A stretch of DNA of 64,000 nucleotides. It comes from Thermoanaerobaculia bacterium. GTDB lineage: Bacteria > Acidobacteriota > Thermoanaerobaculia > Gp7-AA8. The DNA lies in NCBI GenBank assembly GCA_017883235.1, contig JADGNY010000001.1, forward strand, positions 124,001 through 188,000. The letters run 5' to 3'. Of this stretch, positions 1 through 8,528 are shown one piece after another. The notes beneath the pieces are model-generated. The model worked only from the letters and a program-made list of their open reading frames with translations, was not told the origin of the DNA and ran no database searches. Every line of letters starts with the position of its first letter. Position 1 is the first letter of the stretch. Position numbers and translations under genes: made by a program.

Positions 1-100
1 CTCCGAACCACTACGTGGCAAGGTGCCGAACAAGTTGGGCAGGAAATGCCGGCGTTTCTTCTGGAGAGTTGTTGAGCCGATAGCGGCAACAGCGGATCCC

Positions 101-1141
101 TCAGCGTGAGCAGACATCGTGAACGATCGATGACTGGTCACTGAGAATGATCGCTTCCGCTTCGAGTAGCAAGCCGGCACGGCAGATGTCGCTCTCCAGT
201 ACGAGCAGCGACGCTGCCGGCGCGGACTCACGAAACCGTTCCACGATGCGCGCGGCGCCGGCGGCGTGGCGTACGTAGAGCTTCAGTGCCTGCGCCTCGC
301 CAAGCGAGCGGCCACACTCCACGGCGATCCGATTGAGGTTCGCTATCGTCTCCTCCAACTGACCTTCGACGTCGCCCGCATGCAACGTTTCGTGGCCGCG
401 GACGCTCGAGGTTCCGGAGATGAAGACGCTGCCGTCATGCGCAATCGTCGCCCGCGCGAAGGAGGGGCTGCGCGGTCCGTACTGCCGCGGATACTCGTAC
501 GCGCTCACCTGCCGCGGATTTTCCGCGTTGCGTCCTCGTTCGCGCGACGCGAGAAAGTGAATGCTGAGATTCCCACCCCGCATGCCGACAGCGCTGGCTG
601 CCGGAAAATCAGACTTCGTCAGCCCTGCGGCGACGAGCGCATCGTGCCTTCCGGCCGAGAAACACTTGTAGCGCTCGCGGTCCCCGTCAGCCTGCCGATC
701 CTGAGATTCACCATCATGATCGAGAGCCGCAGAGTGACACTGTGCGTTCAAGTCGCGAACGTGATTCCAGATGCGCAGAAAGAAAGGGAATCCTTCGGCG
801 CGCATGACGCCTACGATCGCGCCGTACGCGACGCGCGCGGCACGTTCGACGTTCGGATCAGAGGACGCGATGGCACCTGCCAGAACGTGCTCGTCGTGCG
901 CGAAGGCGACCGCGCCGCGCGTGCCGCGAGTCACGGGCAGGCGAGAACGCCACACTTCGGTATCCACGGAACCGAGCGGTCGAATGGCCAACGTGACGTC
1001 CGTGTCCGTGAGGGAGACATGATCGGCGTAGTGCACCGCCGCAATCACCTCCGCGGCGCACGAGCATTTGTCCGATGTGAGTTTCAAGCGCGAAAGCTTT
1101 CCGATCCGGGTTTCAGGAAATCTCGAGCACGTACCTCTCAT
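101..1141 (-). CDS. FkbO/Hyg5-family chorismatase-like protein (RidA-fold)
   Basis: A 346-residue protein resembling the chorismatase family (FkbO, Hyg5, XanB2), which hydrolyses or eliminates the side chain of chorismate and is built from two YjgF/RidA-like halves. Visible family signatures are FLRIWNHVRDLN near residue 121, RYKCFSAGRHDAL near 157, a long middle strand FPAASAVGMRGG near 179, the C-terminal RidA-like stretch VFISGTSSVRGHE near 239, and ICRAGLLLEAEA near 319, which should hold the catalytic Glu. The ORF track runs this frame up to 2173, but everything above 1141 is shadow of the next gene. The ATG at 1141 overlaps the stop of the upstream ygeY-like gene as ATGA, so translation is probably coupled. 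Family membership is a confident reading. The substrate is not known: the neighbours are ureide/purine-type enzymes rather than aromatic biosynthesis, so an enamine-type or other ring substrate is possible. Confidence 0.8.
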   Translation of the reverse strand: MRGTCSRFPETRIGKLSRLKLTSDKCSCAAEVIAAVHYADHVSLTDTDVTLAIRPLGSVDTEVWRSRLPVTRGTRGAVAFAHDEHVLAGAIASSDPNVERAARVAYGAIVGVMRAEGFPFFLRIWNHVRDLNAQCHSAALDHDGESQDRQADGDRERYKCFSAGRHDALVAAGLTKSDFPAASAVGMRGGNLSIHFLASRERGRNAENPRQVSAYEYPRQYGPRSPSFARATIAHDGSVFISGTSSVRGHETLHAGDVEGQLEETIANLNRIAVECGRSLGEAQALKLYVRHAAGAARIVERFRESAPAASLLVLESDICRAGLLLEAEAIILSDQSSIVHDVCSR

Positions 1142-2640
1142 CCTTCGCCGCGCGTCACCTTGTGAAAGACGCTCGGGAATCGCGCCAGGAACGCGATGAC
1201 CGTATCGAACTCCCGCGAATCGACGTTCTCGCCGATCTTGTGCGTGTTTTGTTCGACGCCGGGGCCGATGCCGAACATCGCCGGATACCGATAGTCGCCG
1301 TCGTGGATCCAGCGCTTCGCAGGCGGTACTTCGAGCGTTCGCGTCGGGAATCCGACTCCGTCCGTCGAGAAGATCCAGCGGGCCACGCGCGGCTTGCGGG
1401 CGGCGACACGTGTGTATGCGTCTACGGCGGCAACGATGGACGGATGCGTTTCGGGCGTGACCCATCCCGGATAGACCTGCGGGTTGTTGAGCCGATAGCC
1501 GCGCCAGGTCGGGTCGGTGTAGAGCGGCGCGCGGATGTCGATGCGCAGGCCGTCGGCGATTGCCTTGGCCACGGAGGGAAGAGAGCGCACATCGTCGAGC
1601 GCGCGTTCGGGAATCTCGCCGGCGGTGAGCCGGCGATCGAAGCGGAACGTGAATCGCTCGGGAACGGCGCAGTCGCTCGGTGTGGCCAGTGTGGCCCAGC
1701 TCGCGGTGCGCGTGCCGCCGCCGAGGAACGGGTCCCCCGCAAACCCTTCGCCATCGCGATATCGCTGCGCGGCTTCCACGATCATGGCCGCACCGTATTC
1801 GAGCGGGTTGAGTCCTTCCCACGGCATCGAGCCGTGACAGCTCCTGCCGGTGACTTCGACCTCGATCTGCATCCTTCCCCGTTGTCCACGATAGATGCCC
1901 AGCGGTCCGAGTTTCGCGCAGCCGGTTGCCTCGGTGAGGATCACCACGTCGGGGATGTGCTCCTGCGCCGCGGCCGGAAAGACATCGCGCATCAGATACA
2001 TCGGTCCGCCGCCGTCGTTGTCCTCCTCTGAGATCGTGCCGTAGGCCCGCACGATCACGCCGCGCAGCGCGCCTTCGTTGCGCAGCTCGTTGAGGATCTT
2101 CGTGGCCACGATCTGACAGACCACTCCCGCGAGCTGGTCCGCCGATCCGCGGCCCCACACCAGATGCTCCCATTCACTTTCCGGCGGGAGATACCCGAGC
2201 TCGTGCGCCAGGAAGGCGCGATCGACTTTCGTTCCGTCGATCCAGCCGTAGTACGGATCGATTCCGCCGCCGATGGCCTCGTGCCAGCGATCGCGCAGGG
2301 CGTTGACCGTGTCGGTGTGACCGTCGAGCATGATCACGGCTTTCTCGCCGGCGGGAATGCCATCCAAACGATCTTCGACGCTCCAGACGAGATTGCCGAA
2401 GGCGTCGAAGGCGACGTCCTGCTCGCGCTCCACCGCGCCGATCTCACCTATCACTTTGCGGAGATACTCGAGCCGGGGCTGCTCGTGACCGGAGAGTCCG
2501 CAGCGGGGATCGGAATCGAGATGGTCGGCCGGAATGCGGATGGCCTCTCGAAGGATGCGGATTGCGAGCGGGCGGTACTGACGCGCCAGCGCCGCGGTGC
2601 GCTCATCGAGCTTCGTGGTGAGTTCGGTCGAGATCGTCAT
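1138..2640 (-). CDS. ygeY: YgeY-type M20 family metallohydrolase
   Basis: A 500-residue M20/ArgE-DapE family zinc amidohydrolase of the YgeY type (named 'selenium metabolism-linked hydrolase' in E. coli and placed in anaerobic purine/ureide catabolism). Metal-ligand motifs are visible: DGHTDTV near residue 105, GRGSADQLAG near 155, ISEEDN near 200, and a lid/dimerisation-domain motif SCHGSMP. Start at 2640 was chosen because it overlaps the stop of the YgeW gene as ATGA; the longer 572-residue ORF-track version adds a basic leader that is shadow of ygeW. It sits third in a four-gene minus-strand unit. The likely role is hydrolysis of an N-acyl or carbamoyl amide produced upstream, acting in the cytoplasm. 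Family assignment is strong; the exact substrate is inference. Confidence 0.85.
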   Translation of the reverse strand: MTISTELTTKLDERTAALARQYRPLAIRILREAIRIPADHLDSDPRCGLSGHEQPRLEYLRKVIGEIGAVEREQDVAFDAFGNLVWSVEDRLDGIPAGEKAVIMLDGHTDTVNALRDRWHEAIGGGIDPYYGWIDGTKVDRAFLAHELGYLPPESEWEHLVWGRGSADQLAGVVCQIVATKILNELRNEGALRGVIVRAYGTISEEDNDGGGPMYLMRDVFPAAAQEHIPDVVILTEATGCAKLGPLGIYRGQRGRMQIEVEVTGRSCHGSMPWEGLNPLEYGAAMIVEAAQRYRDGEGFAGDPFLGGGTRTASWATLATPSDCAVPERFTFRFDRRLTAGEIPERALDDVRSLPSVAKAIADGLRIDIRAPLYTDPTWRGYRLNNPQVYPGWVTPETHPSIVAAVDAYTRVAARKPRVARWIFSTDGVGFPTRTLEVPPAKRWIHDGDYRYPAMFGIGPGVEQNTHKIGENVDSREFDTVIAFLARFPSVFHKVTRGEG

Positions 2641-3764
2641 GCGTTCTCCAATGCCTCGCGCAGGCGGCGCACTTTGGCGACCGCGAGCAGGGCCATGATT
2701 ACGTAGAGTTTTTTGTTTGCCTCGCGCGCGACCGAAAGCCGGGCGCGCTCCATTACCTTGGCGCTCACTTCCGCGCCGATGTCGGCGGGAAGGCAGTGCA
2801 TGTAGAGCGCGTTGCCGCCGCGCGTTCGCGACATCAGGCTCTCGTCGCAGATCCATTGCTTGTGCTCGAGATTGCGCGCCAGCGCGGCGGCCTCGATCTC
2901 TTTCATCCGTTGCGGCTCGCGGCGGCGCTCGAGCATCAGGTCGAACGGTCCCCAGCTTTTCGGGTAGACCACATCCGCGTCCGCGAAGGCCTCGGACATG
3001 TCATTCATGATGGCGAAGCTTCCCCCCGATTCCTTCGCATGCGCCGCCGCACTCTCCGTGCATTGCGGCATCAAGTCGTAGCCGGGAGGATGTGCCAGTC
3101 GGACGTTCATGCCGAATCGGGTGAGCAGCGTGATCAGTCCTTGCGGAACCGACAGCGGTTTGGCGTAACTGGGCGAGTAGGCCCAACTCACGGCCACTGT
3201 CTTTCCGGCCAGTCCATCCGGGAAGCGCTCGCGCAGCCAGCAGAGGTCGGCGAGGGTCTGCGTCGGATGATCGATGTCGCACTGCAGGTTCACCACCGGA
3301 ACGACGCGATCGTCGGCGCGCTCACGGAGGTAACTCTCGATGCCATCCTTCACACCGCGCATGAAGCGATTGCCCTCGCCGAGGATGAGATCGTGACGGA
3401 TGCCGAGGGCGTGCGCGTTCATCCCCAGCATGGCCCCCGTCTCTTCGGCGGTCTCGCCGTGCGCGACCTGTGTCGACGAGCCGTCCACGACCATCGGGGT
3501 GGCGCCGAGGCGCACGGAAGCGCCGGCCCAGCTCGATTTCGTGCGCGTCGAGTTGTCGAAAAAGAGACCGTAGTGCAGCTCGCCGCGCAGGAGCGGCGGA
3601 ACCTTGCCACGGCGATCGAGACCCTCGAGCATCGCGGCGACGCTGCACAGCGTTTCGATCTCTTCGCGCCTCCATTCGTCGGTCAGCAGCATGCTGCGGC
3701 CATGTAGCGCGCCCAGGATGGAATCATCGATCAAGTTCAGAAGCGTTGGTTCACAAATGGTCAT
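2637..3764 (-). CDS. ygeW: YgeW-type knotted carbamoyltransferase
   Basis: A 375-residue member of the aspartate/ornithine carbamoyltransferase superfamily. The carbamoyl-phosphate loop FFDNSTRTKSSW lies near residue 68, the LQCDIDHPTQTLADL motif near 160, and the HCLPADIG motif near 335. Length and motif variants fit YgeW, a trefoil-knotted transcarbamylase found beside ygeY and ygfK. In those clusters it is thought to run in the catabolic direction, transferring a carbamoyl group from a ureido intermediate to phosphate. The ATG at 3764 lies 6 nt after the ygfK-like stop, and its own stop overlaps the ygeY start as ATGA, so the three genes form one translationally coupled unit. No YgeX-like diaminopropionate lyase is visible in the window. 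Confidence 0.85.
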   Translation of the reverse strand: MTICEPTLLNLIDDSILGALHGRSMLLTDEWRREEIETLCSVAAMLEGLDRRGKVPPLLRGELHYGLFFDNSTRTKSSWAGASVRLGATPMVVDGSSTQVAHGETAEETGAMLGMNAHALGIRHDLILGEGNRFMRGVKDGIESYLRERADDRVVPVVNLQCDIDHPTQTLADLCWLRERFPDGLAGKTVAVSWAYSPSYAKPLSVPQGLITLLTRFGMNVRLAHPPGYDLMPQCTESAAAHAKESGGSFAIMNDMSEAFADADVVYPKSWGPFDLMLERRREPQRMKEIEAAALARNLEHKQWICDESLMSRTRGGNALYMHCLPADIGAEVSAKVMERARLSVAREANKKLYVIMALLAVAKVRRLREALENA

Positions 3765-3770
3765 CGTTCC

Positions 3771-5459
3771 TCACCCCAGTGCATTGATGTAATTGATGTA
3801 CGAGCGGTCCAGCGCGGCGCGGCGGGCGTACTGCGCGAGCGGATGCGCCGAGCCGTCGTCGTGCTCCACTCCGTCGATCCGTGCCCGCGTGATGCCGGCG
3901 CCGATCCAGAATCCGTCGAGCGGTGCGTTGCTTCGCCACGACTCTTCGCTGCCGAAGAAGCGCATCTTCGTCCGCTGTGGCGCGCCCAGGTCGGGACAGA
4001 CGATCTCGCAGTTCCCGCAGTCGTTGCAGAAGTCGGCGAAATTCGCAATCTGATGCTTGCGCGTAAAGGGGATGGCGCAGTCGAGCGAGCGCAGACGCAT
4101 GTTCGCGTCGGTGGGGCATGCGGAGATGCAGAGATCGCACGTCGAGCAGTCGAAGAGACCGAGCGGAAGCCCGGTCTTGTGCGTGACGTGCTCGACTTGT
4201 TCCTGCCGATAGCGCGGGTCGCGATCGAGCGACTCGACGTAAGCGTCGATGCCGGCGTGCGCGAACTCGGCCACTGTTCGCGCGCCAGCGGCTTCCATGC
4301 GCCGCACGAGCTCAGACCCGTAGGCGTGTAGCCGCGTGTAACCGCCTGGCTTGAGGAGATCCGTACAGACCGTGACCGGCGCCAGGCCGAGGGCCACGGC
4401 GTCGGGATAGTTGCGGCGGTCGATGCCGGCGGAGAACGAGATCGGAAGCGAATCGCCGAATGTGTGCCGGAAGCGGCGGACGAGATGCATCGCCAGGACG
4501 TGCAGCGGCGGGCCGGAGAGATAGGCGAGTTTCTCGGACGCCGGAAGAAATTCGCTGTGGTTTTCCACGACGAGCGTGTTCGTCAGCTTCACCGCGAACG
4601 AGCGGCCAAGCTCACGCGCGCGGATGCGCAGCCGCCCGACGATCTCCGCGGCCTCGTCCCAATCGGGATCGTTGTCGAATGCGCCTGGCGGCACTTGGAT
4701 CGTGGAGTAGCCGAGGCCGTCGTGCAGAATCTCGAGCAGAGGAGCGCGGCCGAGCAGCGTCGGGTTGAGTTTGATCGCGCAGTCGAGGCCGATCTCCGAC
4801 ATTAGAAAATCAGCGATCCGCTCGATCTCCGAGACCGGACAGCCGTGAAACGTCGAGAGCGTTACGCTGCCCGAAACGGCCGTTTCAAAGTCGAAATCAC
4901 GCCATGGGGGCGGAAGCTCGCGGCGAAGACGGTCGATCGTCCCGCGCGCATCGGCGAGACCGCGCATGAACGCCACCATGCGATCGCTGCGCACGCCGTC
5001 GAGGTCGTATCCGACGCTCATGTCGAAGAGACATCCAGGCGCGACCCCGAAGTGCCGAGCAAGGATCTCGATCAGCATGGCCGCCTTGACGTACTCTTCG
5101 AGCGACTGTTCGATGCGCAGCTCCTGCGACCACTCGACATTGAGGCCGATGCCCCGCACGTCGATGCAAGGCCGCGGGATGCGCAGCGTGTCGTTGCACT
5201 GCACGGTCTTGAGCTCGATGAACCGTCCACCGCCGAGCCAGGAGAGAACGATCCCTTGCGCCAGTTGTGTGTGCGGTCCGGCCGAGGGCCCGAGCGGTGC
5301 GCCGGCCGTGCGGCCGTGAATCGTGACGCGCGTGTCGACGTCTCCCTCGCCAAGCGAAAAGCGATGCGACGGAAGGTCGAAGATGCTGCCGTTCTGTTCG
5401 AGCTCCGCGAACGCACGCGCGAAGAGGCCCGCGAGCGGATAGGGAGCCAGATGGGCCAT
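3771..5459 (-). CDS. ygfK: Compact YgfK-like iron-sulfur oxidoreductase (no flavin/NADPH domain)
   Basis: 562 residues. The N-terminal two thirds look like the dihydroorotate-dehydrogenase-type barrel of YgfK, with sequence such as STFHGCPVSEIERI and FSAGIDRRNYPD. The C-terminal part has ferredoxin-like cysteine motifs CSTCDLCISACP near residue 435 and CNDCGNCEIVCPD near 475. E. coli YgfK is about 1030 residues because a GltD-like FAD/NAD(P)-binding domain sits between barrel and ferredoxin; here the barrel runs almost directly into the cysteines, so that domain is absent rather than split off nearby. I chose the ATG at 5459 because MAHLAPYPLAGLF matches the normal YgfK amino end; the ORF-track start adds 37 unlikely residues. 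It is first gene of the ygfK-ygeW-ygeY-chorismatase unit. Electron donor and substrate are unknown. Confidence 0.8.
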   Translation of the reverse strand: MAHLAPYPLAGLFARAFAELEQNGSIFDLPSHRFSLGEGDVDTRVTIHGRTAGAPLGPSAGPHTQLAQGIVLSWLGGGRFIELKTVQCNDTLRIPRPCIDVRGIGLNVEWSQELRIEQSLEEYVKAAMLIEILARHFGVAPGCLFDMSVGYDLDGVRSDRMVAFMRGLADARGTIDRLRRELPPPWRDFDFETAVSGSVTLSTFHGCPVSEIERIADFLMSEIGLDCAIKLNPTLLGRAPLLEILHDGLGYSTIQVPPGAFDNDPDWDEAAEIVGRLRIRARELGRSFAVKLTNTLVVENHSEFLPASEKLAYLSGPPLHVLAMHLVRRFRHTFGDSLPISFSAGIDRRNYPDAVALGLAPVTVCTDLLKPGGYTRLHAYGSELVRRMEAAGARTVAEFAHAGIDAYVESLDRDPRYRQEQVEHVTHKTGLPLGLFDCSTCDLCISACPTDANMRLRSLDCAIPFTRKHQIANFADFCNDCGNCEIVCPDLGAPQRTKMRFFGSEESWRSNAPLDGFWIGAGITRARIDGVEHDDGSAHPLAQYARRAALDRSYINYINALG

Positions 5460-5491
5460 GTAACACGATGTCACGCTGTTTTCACGTGAGG

Positions 5492-5509
5492 TTGTGTGGG
5501 ACGACACAA
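5492..5509. promoter_or_regulatory. Candidate operator palindrome upstream of the ygfK-like operon
   Basis: TTGTGT, six bases, ACACAA: a perfect 6-bp inverted repeat 33-50 bases upstream of the ygfK-like ATG, where a repressor would act. No regulator gene lies next to the operon in this window, so binding by a specific protein is only a guess. Confidence 0.35.
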
Positions 5510-5539
5510 GAGGATGTGACGGCCTCCGATCATGGATGA

Positions 5540-5749
5540 CTGTCCAACCTCGAAAAGGTCTGGTACACATGCCAGTCCCAGACGGCCGGGGATGTCTGCT
5601 ACCAGATCAACTTCCAGATCGTGAAGGGGCCGCGCTACTCGTTCGCGGACGTAAGTCGCGCCACGGGCTCGAACGCGACCGTTAAGGCGGTGATGGAAAC
5701 GCTTCGCAAGAACTTTCCCCGCGCACCCTTCGGCGCATCGGACCACTGA
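5540..5749 (+). pseudogene. C-terminal remnant of an unidentified (probably secreted) protein gene
   Basis: A 69-codon open frame that reads like real protein (segments VWYTCQSQTAGDVCYQ and ETLRKNFPRAPFG) and ends in TGA at 5747. It has no ATG/GTG start; an in-frame TGA sits immediately upstream at 5537. The two cysteines and tryptophan/tyrosine-rich start suggest an exported domain. It lies between the divergently placed ygfK operon and the ABC operon and is too short for the ORF track because it lacks a start. I read it as the 3' end of a gene whose front was lost. The remainder of 5460-5805 holds only the candidate operator. Confidence 0.5.
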
Positions 5750-5805
5750 GCCCGTTACCTCGAGAGCGGGATGAGGTCATGAATCCCGGTGGTACCGGAT
5801 GACAG

Positions 5806-7635
5806 TCAGATAATCCTCCGCTTGCCCCCGGTGGCAGGGTTCCAGGAGACGATGTGGTTCTTGCGATCGCTGTAGTCACCGTAGAAAACATCGCGCAGCG
5901 GCTCGATCGGGGGACGCGGATCGAGCGTCCCGGAAGGTACCCAAACCACCTTGTCCACTCGCTGCGCAATCACGCCACGATTGAGATCGACGGCGATGAG
6001 CTGGCCAACCCCTGCTGCGGTTTCGACCGCCAGGACGCACCGCGTGCCGTCATCCCCGACGAAGATCGACGATCTCGCAGGGCCAAGTGGAATGTCGCGC
6101 TGCGGAGCACCGGCGGCCGAAAGGATGTGCAGGACGGTAGCGGAGTCCGGTCCGTCGACGATGGCGATGCGTCCGTCGCGAAGGAACCGCGCTGTCTTCA
6201 CCTGCGTACCGCTGGCGAGTGTGGTGATGAGCGCACCGGTGCGGGCGTCATTGAGCGTCACGACGTCCGCGCCGCGTTCCGGCCTGACCAGCATGTGCGC
6301 GGCGGGCGCATCCGGATAGATCCGGGCGAATGTGGCCGTTGCCAGGGAGCCGGTCTCGCGCAGGCCGCGAACTCTCACATCGAGCTCCACGATCTTCAGT
6401 TTCTCTTTGGTATTGAGATAGAGACGCACCACATCCGGTGACACGAAAAAGGCACGCATATAGCGGCCGTCAGGCAGCCTCACCGAGGCCAGCGAACGCT
6501 TTTGCGCGACGTCGTAGACCGAGAGAATGTTCAGACTCGAAAGAGTGGCCACCCGTCCGCCATCGTCGGAGACAAAGAGGCCTTGCGCTTCAACGGTCAG
6601 CCCGATATCGATCGGTTTTTTCAAATCGCGCCGATAGATCCACAGATTTGCTACGCCACCCTCCATGCGAGGCACGATGACGCTGCGGCCATCGCGCGTA
6701 TACACGACCGCCGAGAGATTGCCGATGCGGACCGACGAGCCGTCGTCGGTATTCAGAAGGAATCCGGCATGGTAGTCGCCACGTCCCGGGCTTCTGCCTG
6801 TGATCATGGCGAATGGTCCGCTCGTGGAGCGCGTGGCATGAAAGTCGATGCTGAGATCACCCGGCGTTACCGACAACACCCATCCGACATAGCCAGCCGC
6901 GAGGAGAAGCGCAGCCGCCATCGTTCCCCACAGGAACTGGGACAGTGCCAGGTGGTTGCGGCGCCGGTCAGTGCGTCCACGCTCGAGCTGCCATGCGCCG
7001 CCGGCGACGATGCCAACCGCCAGTGCCAACGCCAACGCGGTCGCCGTCCACTTCATGACCTCGACGGCCCAGCCGGTGGCCAGGAGAACTATGAGGTAGC
7101 GGATTGCCAGACCGCAGACGACCGCCGCGGCGAAGTCGATGACGATCAGCGGTGACCGCGAGCGCGCGAAGGTACTGATGACGTGTGTAATCAGGAAAAG
7201 CGCGAGCGCAATCGTCAGAACGTACTTTGTACTTTCGGCGAGTGTCAGGCTCCAGAAGCTCTTCCAGAACTCGCCCACCACCAGCCAGGCCGGCGCGATG
7301 ATGACGGCGAAGCAGCCGACGACCATCAGAAGCCCCGCCGTCAGCTTGCCGAACCAGATCGATGCGGACGCCACCGGGCGTGAGAAGTAGAACGACATCC
7401 GGTTGTCGGAGAGATCGCGGCCGACGAAGCTGGCGCCGGACATCACCGCCAGGGCGACGCCGAAGCCGGTGGCGAAAATCAGCGATGACAGCGCGATCGT
7501 TTCCTGCGGCGACCTGCCGTTGATCCCCGGAATCACGCTGAGTATGAAAGGAACGATGGCGAAAGCCACCGCCGCGTAAGCGACGAAGCGCTTCTCCTCG
7601 AATTCTCTAGCTGCAATGGCGAGCGCGTTTCTCAT
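5806..7635 (-). CDS. ABC transporter permease fused to a C-terminal propeller-like domain
   Basis: 609 residues. Residues about 1-290 form an ABC-2-type membrane domain with roughly seven hydrophobic helices (for example VAYAAVAFAIVPFILSVIPG, a GRDLSDNRMSFYFSRPV loop, and MAAALLLAAGYVGWVLS). Residues about 300-609 are soluble and built of repeated short beta blades (VVYTRDGRSVIVPRMEGG, FVSDDGGRVATLSS), resembling a WD40/YVTN-like propeller. The ATG at 7635 overlaps the stop of the ATPase gene as ATGA; the 796-residue ORF-track frame extends upstream only as shadow. With the preceding YtrA-type GntR regulator and ATPase this makes a typical stress-responsive ABC operon, perhaps for antibiotic or lipid export. 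The propeller fusion is unusual; its ligand is unknown. Confidence 0.75.
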   Translation of the reverse strand: MRNALAIAAREFEEKRFVAYAAVAFAIVPFILSVIPGINGRSPQETIALSSLIFATGFGVALAVMSGASFVGRDLSDNRMSFYFSRPVASASIWFGKLTAGLLMVVGCFAVIIAPAWLVVGEFWKSFWSLTLAESTKYVLTIALALFLITHVISTFARSRSPLIVIDFAAAVVCGLAIRYLIVLLATGWAVEVMKWTATALALALAVGIVAGGAWQLERGRTDRRRNHLALSQFLWGTMAAALLLAAGYVGWVLSVTPGDLSIDFHATRSTSGPFAMITGRSPGRGDYHAGFLLNTDDGSSVRIGNLSAVVYTRDGRSVIVPRMEGGVANLWIYRRDLKKPIDIGLTVEAQGLFVSDDGGRVATLSSLNILSVYDVAQKRSLASVRLPDGRYMRAFFVSPDVVRLYLNTKEKLKIVELDVRVRGLRETGSLATATFARIYPDAPAAHMLVRPERGADVVTLNDARTGALITTLASGTQVKTARFLRDGRIAIVDGPDSATVLHILSAAGAPQRDIPLGPARSSIFVGDDGTRCVLAVETAAGVGQLIAVDLNRGVIAQRVDKVVWVPSGTLDPRPPIEPLRDVFYGDYSDRKNHIVSWNPATGGKRRII

Positions 7636-8528
7636 GACTTCCCTCCGGATATGGCGATGAAGATCTCTTCGAGCGACATCGCTTCGACTTCCGCCGCGCC
7701 GATGTTGCTGGCGCTGCGCATCCGCTCGAAGGCCAGATCGTCGTAGTTGCTGACGATCGCCTCCGCGCCGGCGCCCCAGCTCCGCATCACGGTCGTCCGG
7801 AGCACGGCCGTATCGATCGCCACCGGCTGCGTGGCGAAGCGGATGCGGCGGAAGCGCGACTTGAGCGCGTCGACCTCTTCGTCGAGGACCAGCCGGCCGT
7901 TCTCCATCATCCCCACCCGATCCGCGAACGTTTCGACGCCGGAGAGGTCGTGCGTGGTGATGAAGATGGTCGTGCCGCGGTCTGCCAGGTCGCCGATCAC
8001 TTCCTCGAACAGCGACCGGCGGGCCACGACGTCGAGGCCGAGCGTCGGATCGTCGAGCACCAGCAGCTCCGGTGAATTCGCCAGCGCCAGTGCCAGCGAC
8101 ACCTGCTTCTTCTGGCCTTTCGACAGACTCCCGAAACGGCTGGACATCGGCACGCCGAACGTCTGCAGCCGCGTCTCGACGCTTCCCTGATCCCATCGGT
8201 CATACAGCCGGGAGCAGAAGCGGGCGATGGACGACACTTTCATCTCCGGCGGTGCGTCTGCCTCTTCGGTGACGATACCGATGCGCTGCATGAGTGCCGC
8301 CCGGTGTGACCAGGCATCTTCGCCGAGCAGCATCGACGTTCCGTGCTCCGGTTTCTGCTCGCCGAGGAGGCAGCGGACCAGAGACGACTTCCCGGCGCCG
8401 TTGCGGCCGACGAGCGCGTAGACGCTCCCTTTGGCGACACTCAGCGAAACCTGGTCGACGGCGAGCGTGCGGCCGTAGCGCACGGTGAGATCGCAGATCC
8501 CGATGGCGTTGTCAGTCATGCTTGTCAT
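7632..8528 (-). CDS. ABC transporter ATP-binding protein
   Basis: 298 residues with a complete nucleotide-binding domain: Walker A GRNGAGKSS near residue 40, signature LSKGQKKQ near 135, Walker B LLVLDDPTLGLD near 155, and switch histidine in ITTHDLSG. The C-terminal 80 residues are the regulatory tail common in BcrA/YtrB-type ATPases. Its ATG overlaps the stop of the GntR gene and its stop overlaps the permease start, both as ATGA, so the three genes are co-translated. An alternative in-frame ATG three codons in (8519) is equally plausible. It should power the downstream permease; the transported substrate cannot be told from sequence. Confidence 0.88.
   Translation of the reverse strand: MTSMTDNAIGICDLTVRYGRTLAVDQVSLSVAKGSVYALVGRNGAGKSSLVRCLLGEQKPEHGTSMLLGEDAWSHRAALMQRIGIVTEEADAPPEMKVSSIARFCSRLYDRWDQGSVETRLQTFGVPMSSRFGSLSKGQKKQVSLALALANSPELLVLDDPTLGLDVVARRSLFEEVIGDLADRGTTIFITTHDLSGVETFADRVGMMENGRLVLDEEVDALKSRFRRIRFATQPVAIDTAVLRTTVMRSWGAGAEAIVSNYDDLAFERMRSASNIGAAEVEAMSLEEIFIAISGGKS

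Noticed and set aside
1-100. Possible 3' end of a plus-strand gene at the left edge
   Set aside because: Two frames are open for 25-35 codons, but neither reads convincingly as protein, so I make no call.
1142-2173. Amino-terminal extension of the 690-residue ORF on the minus strand
   Set aside because: Arginine-rich sequence antisense-frame to the M20 gene; the ATG at 1141 overlapping the ygeY stop explains the real gene.
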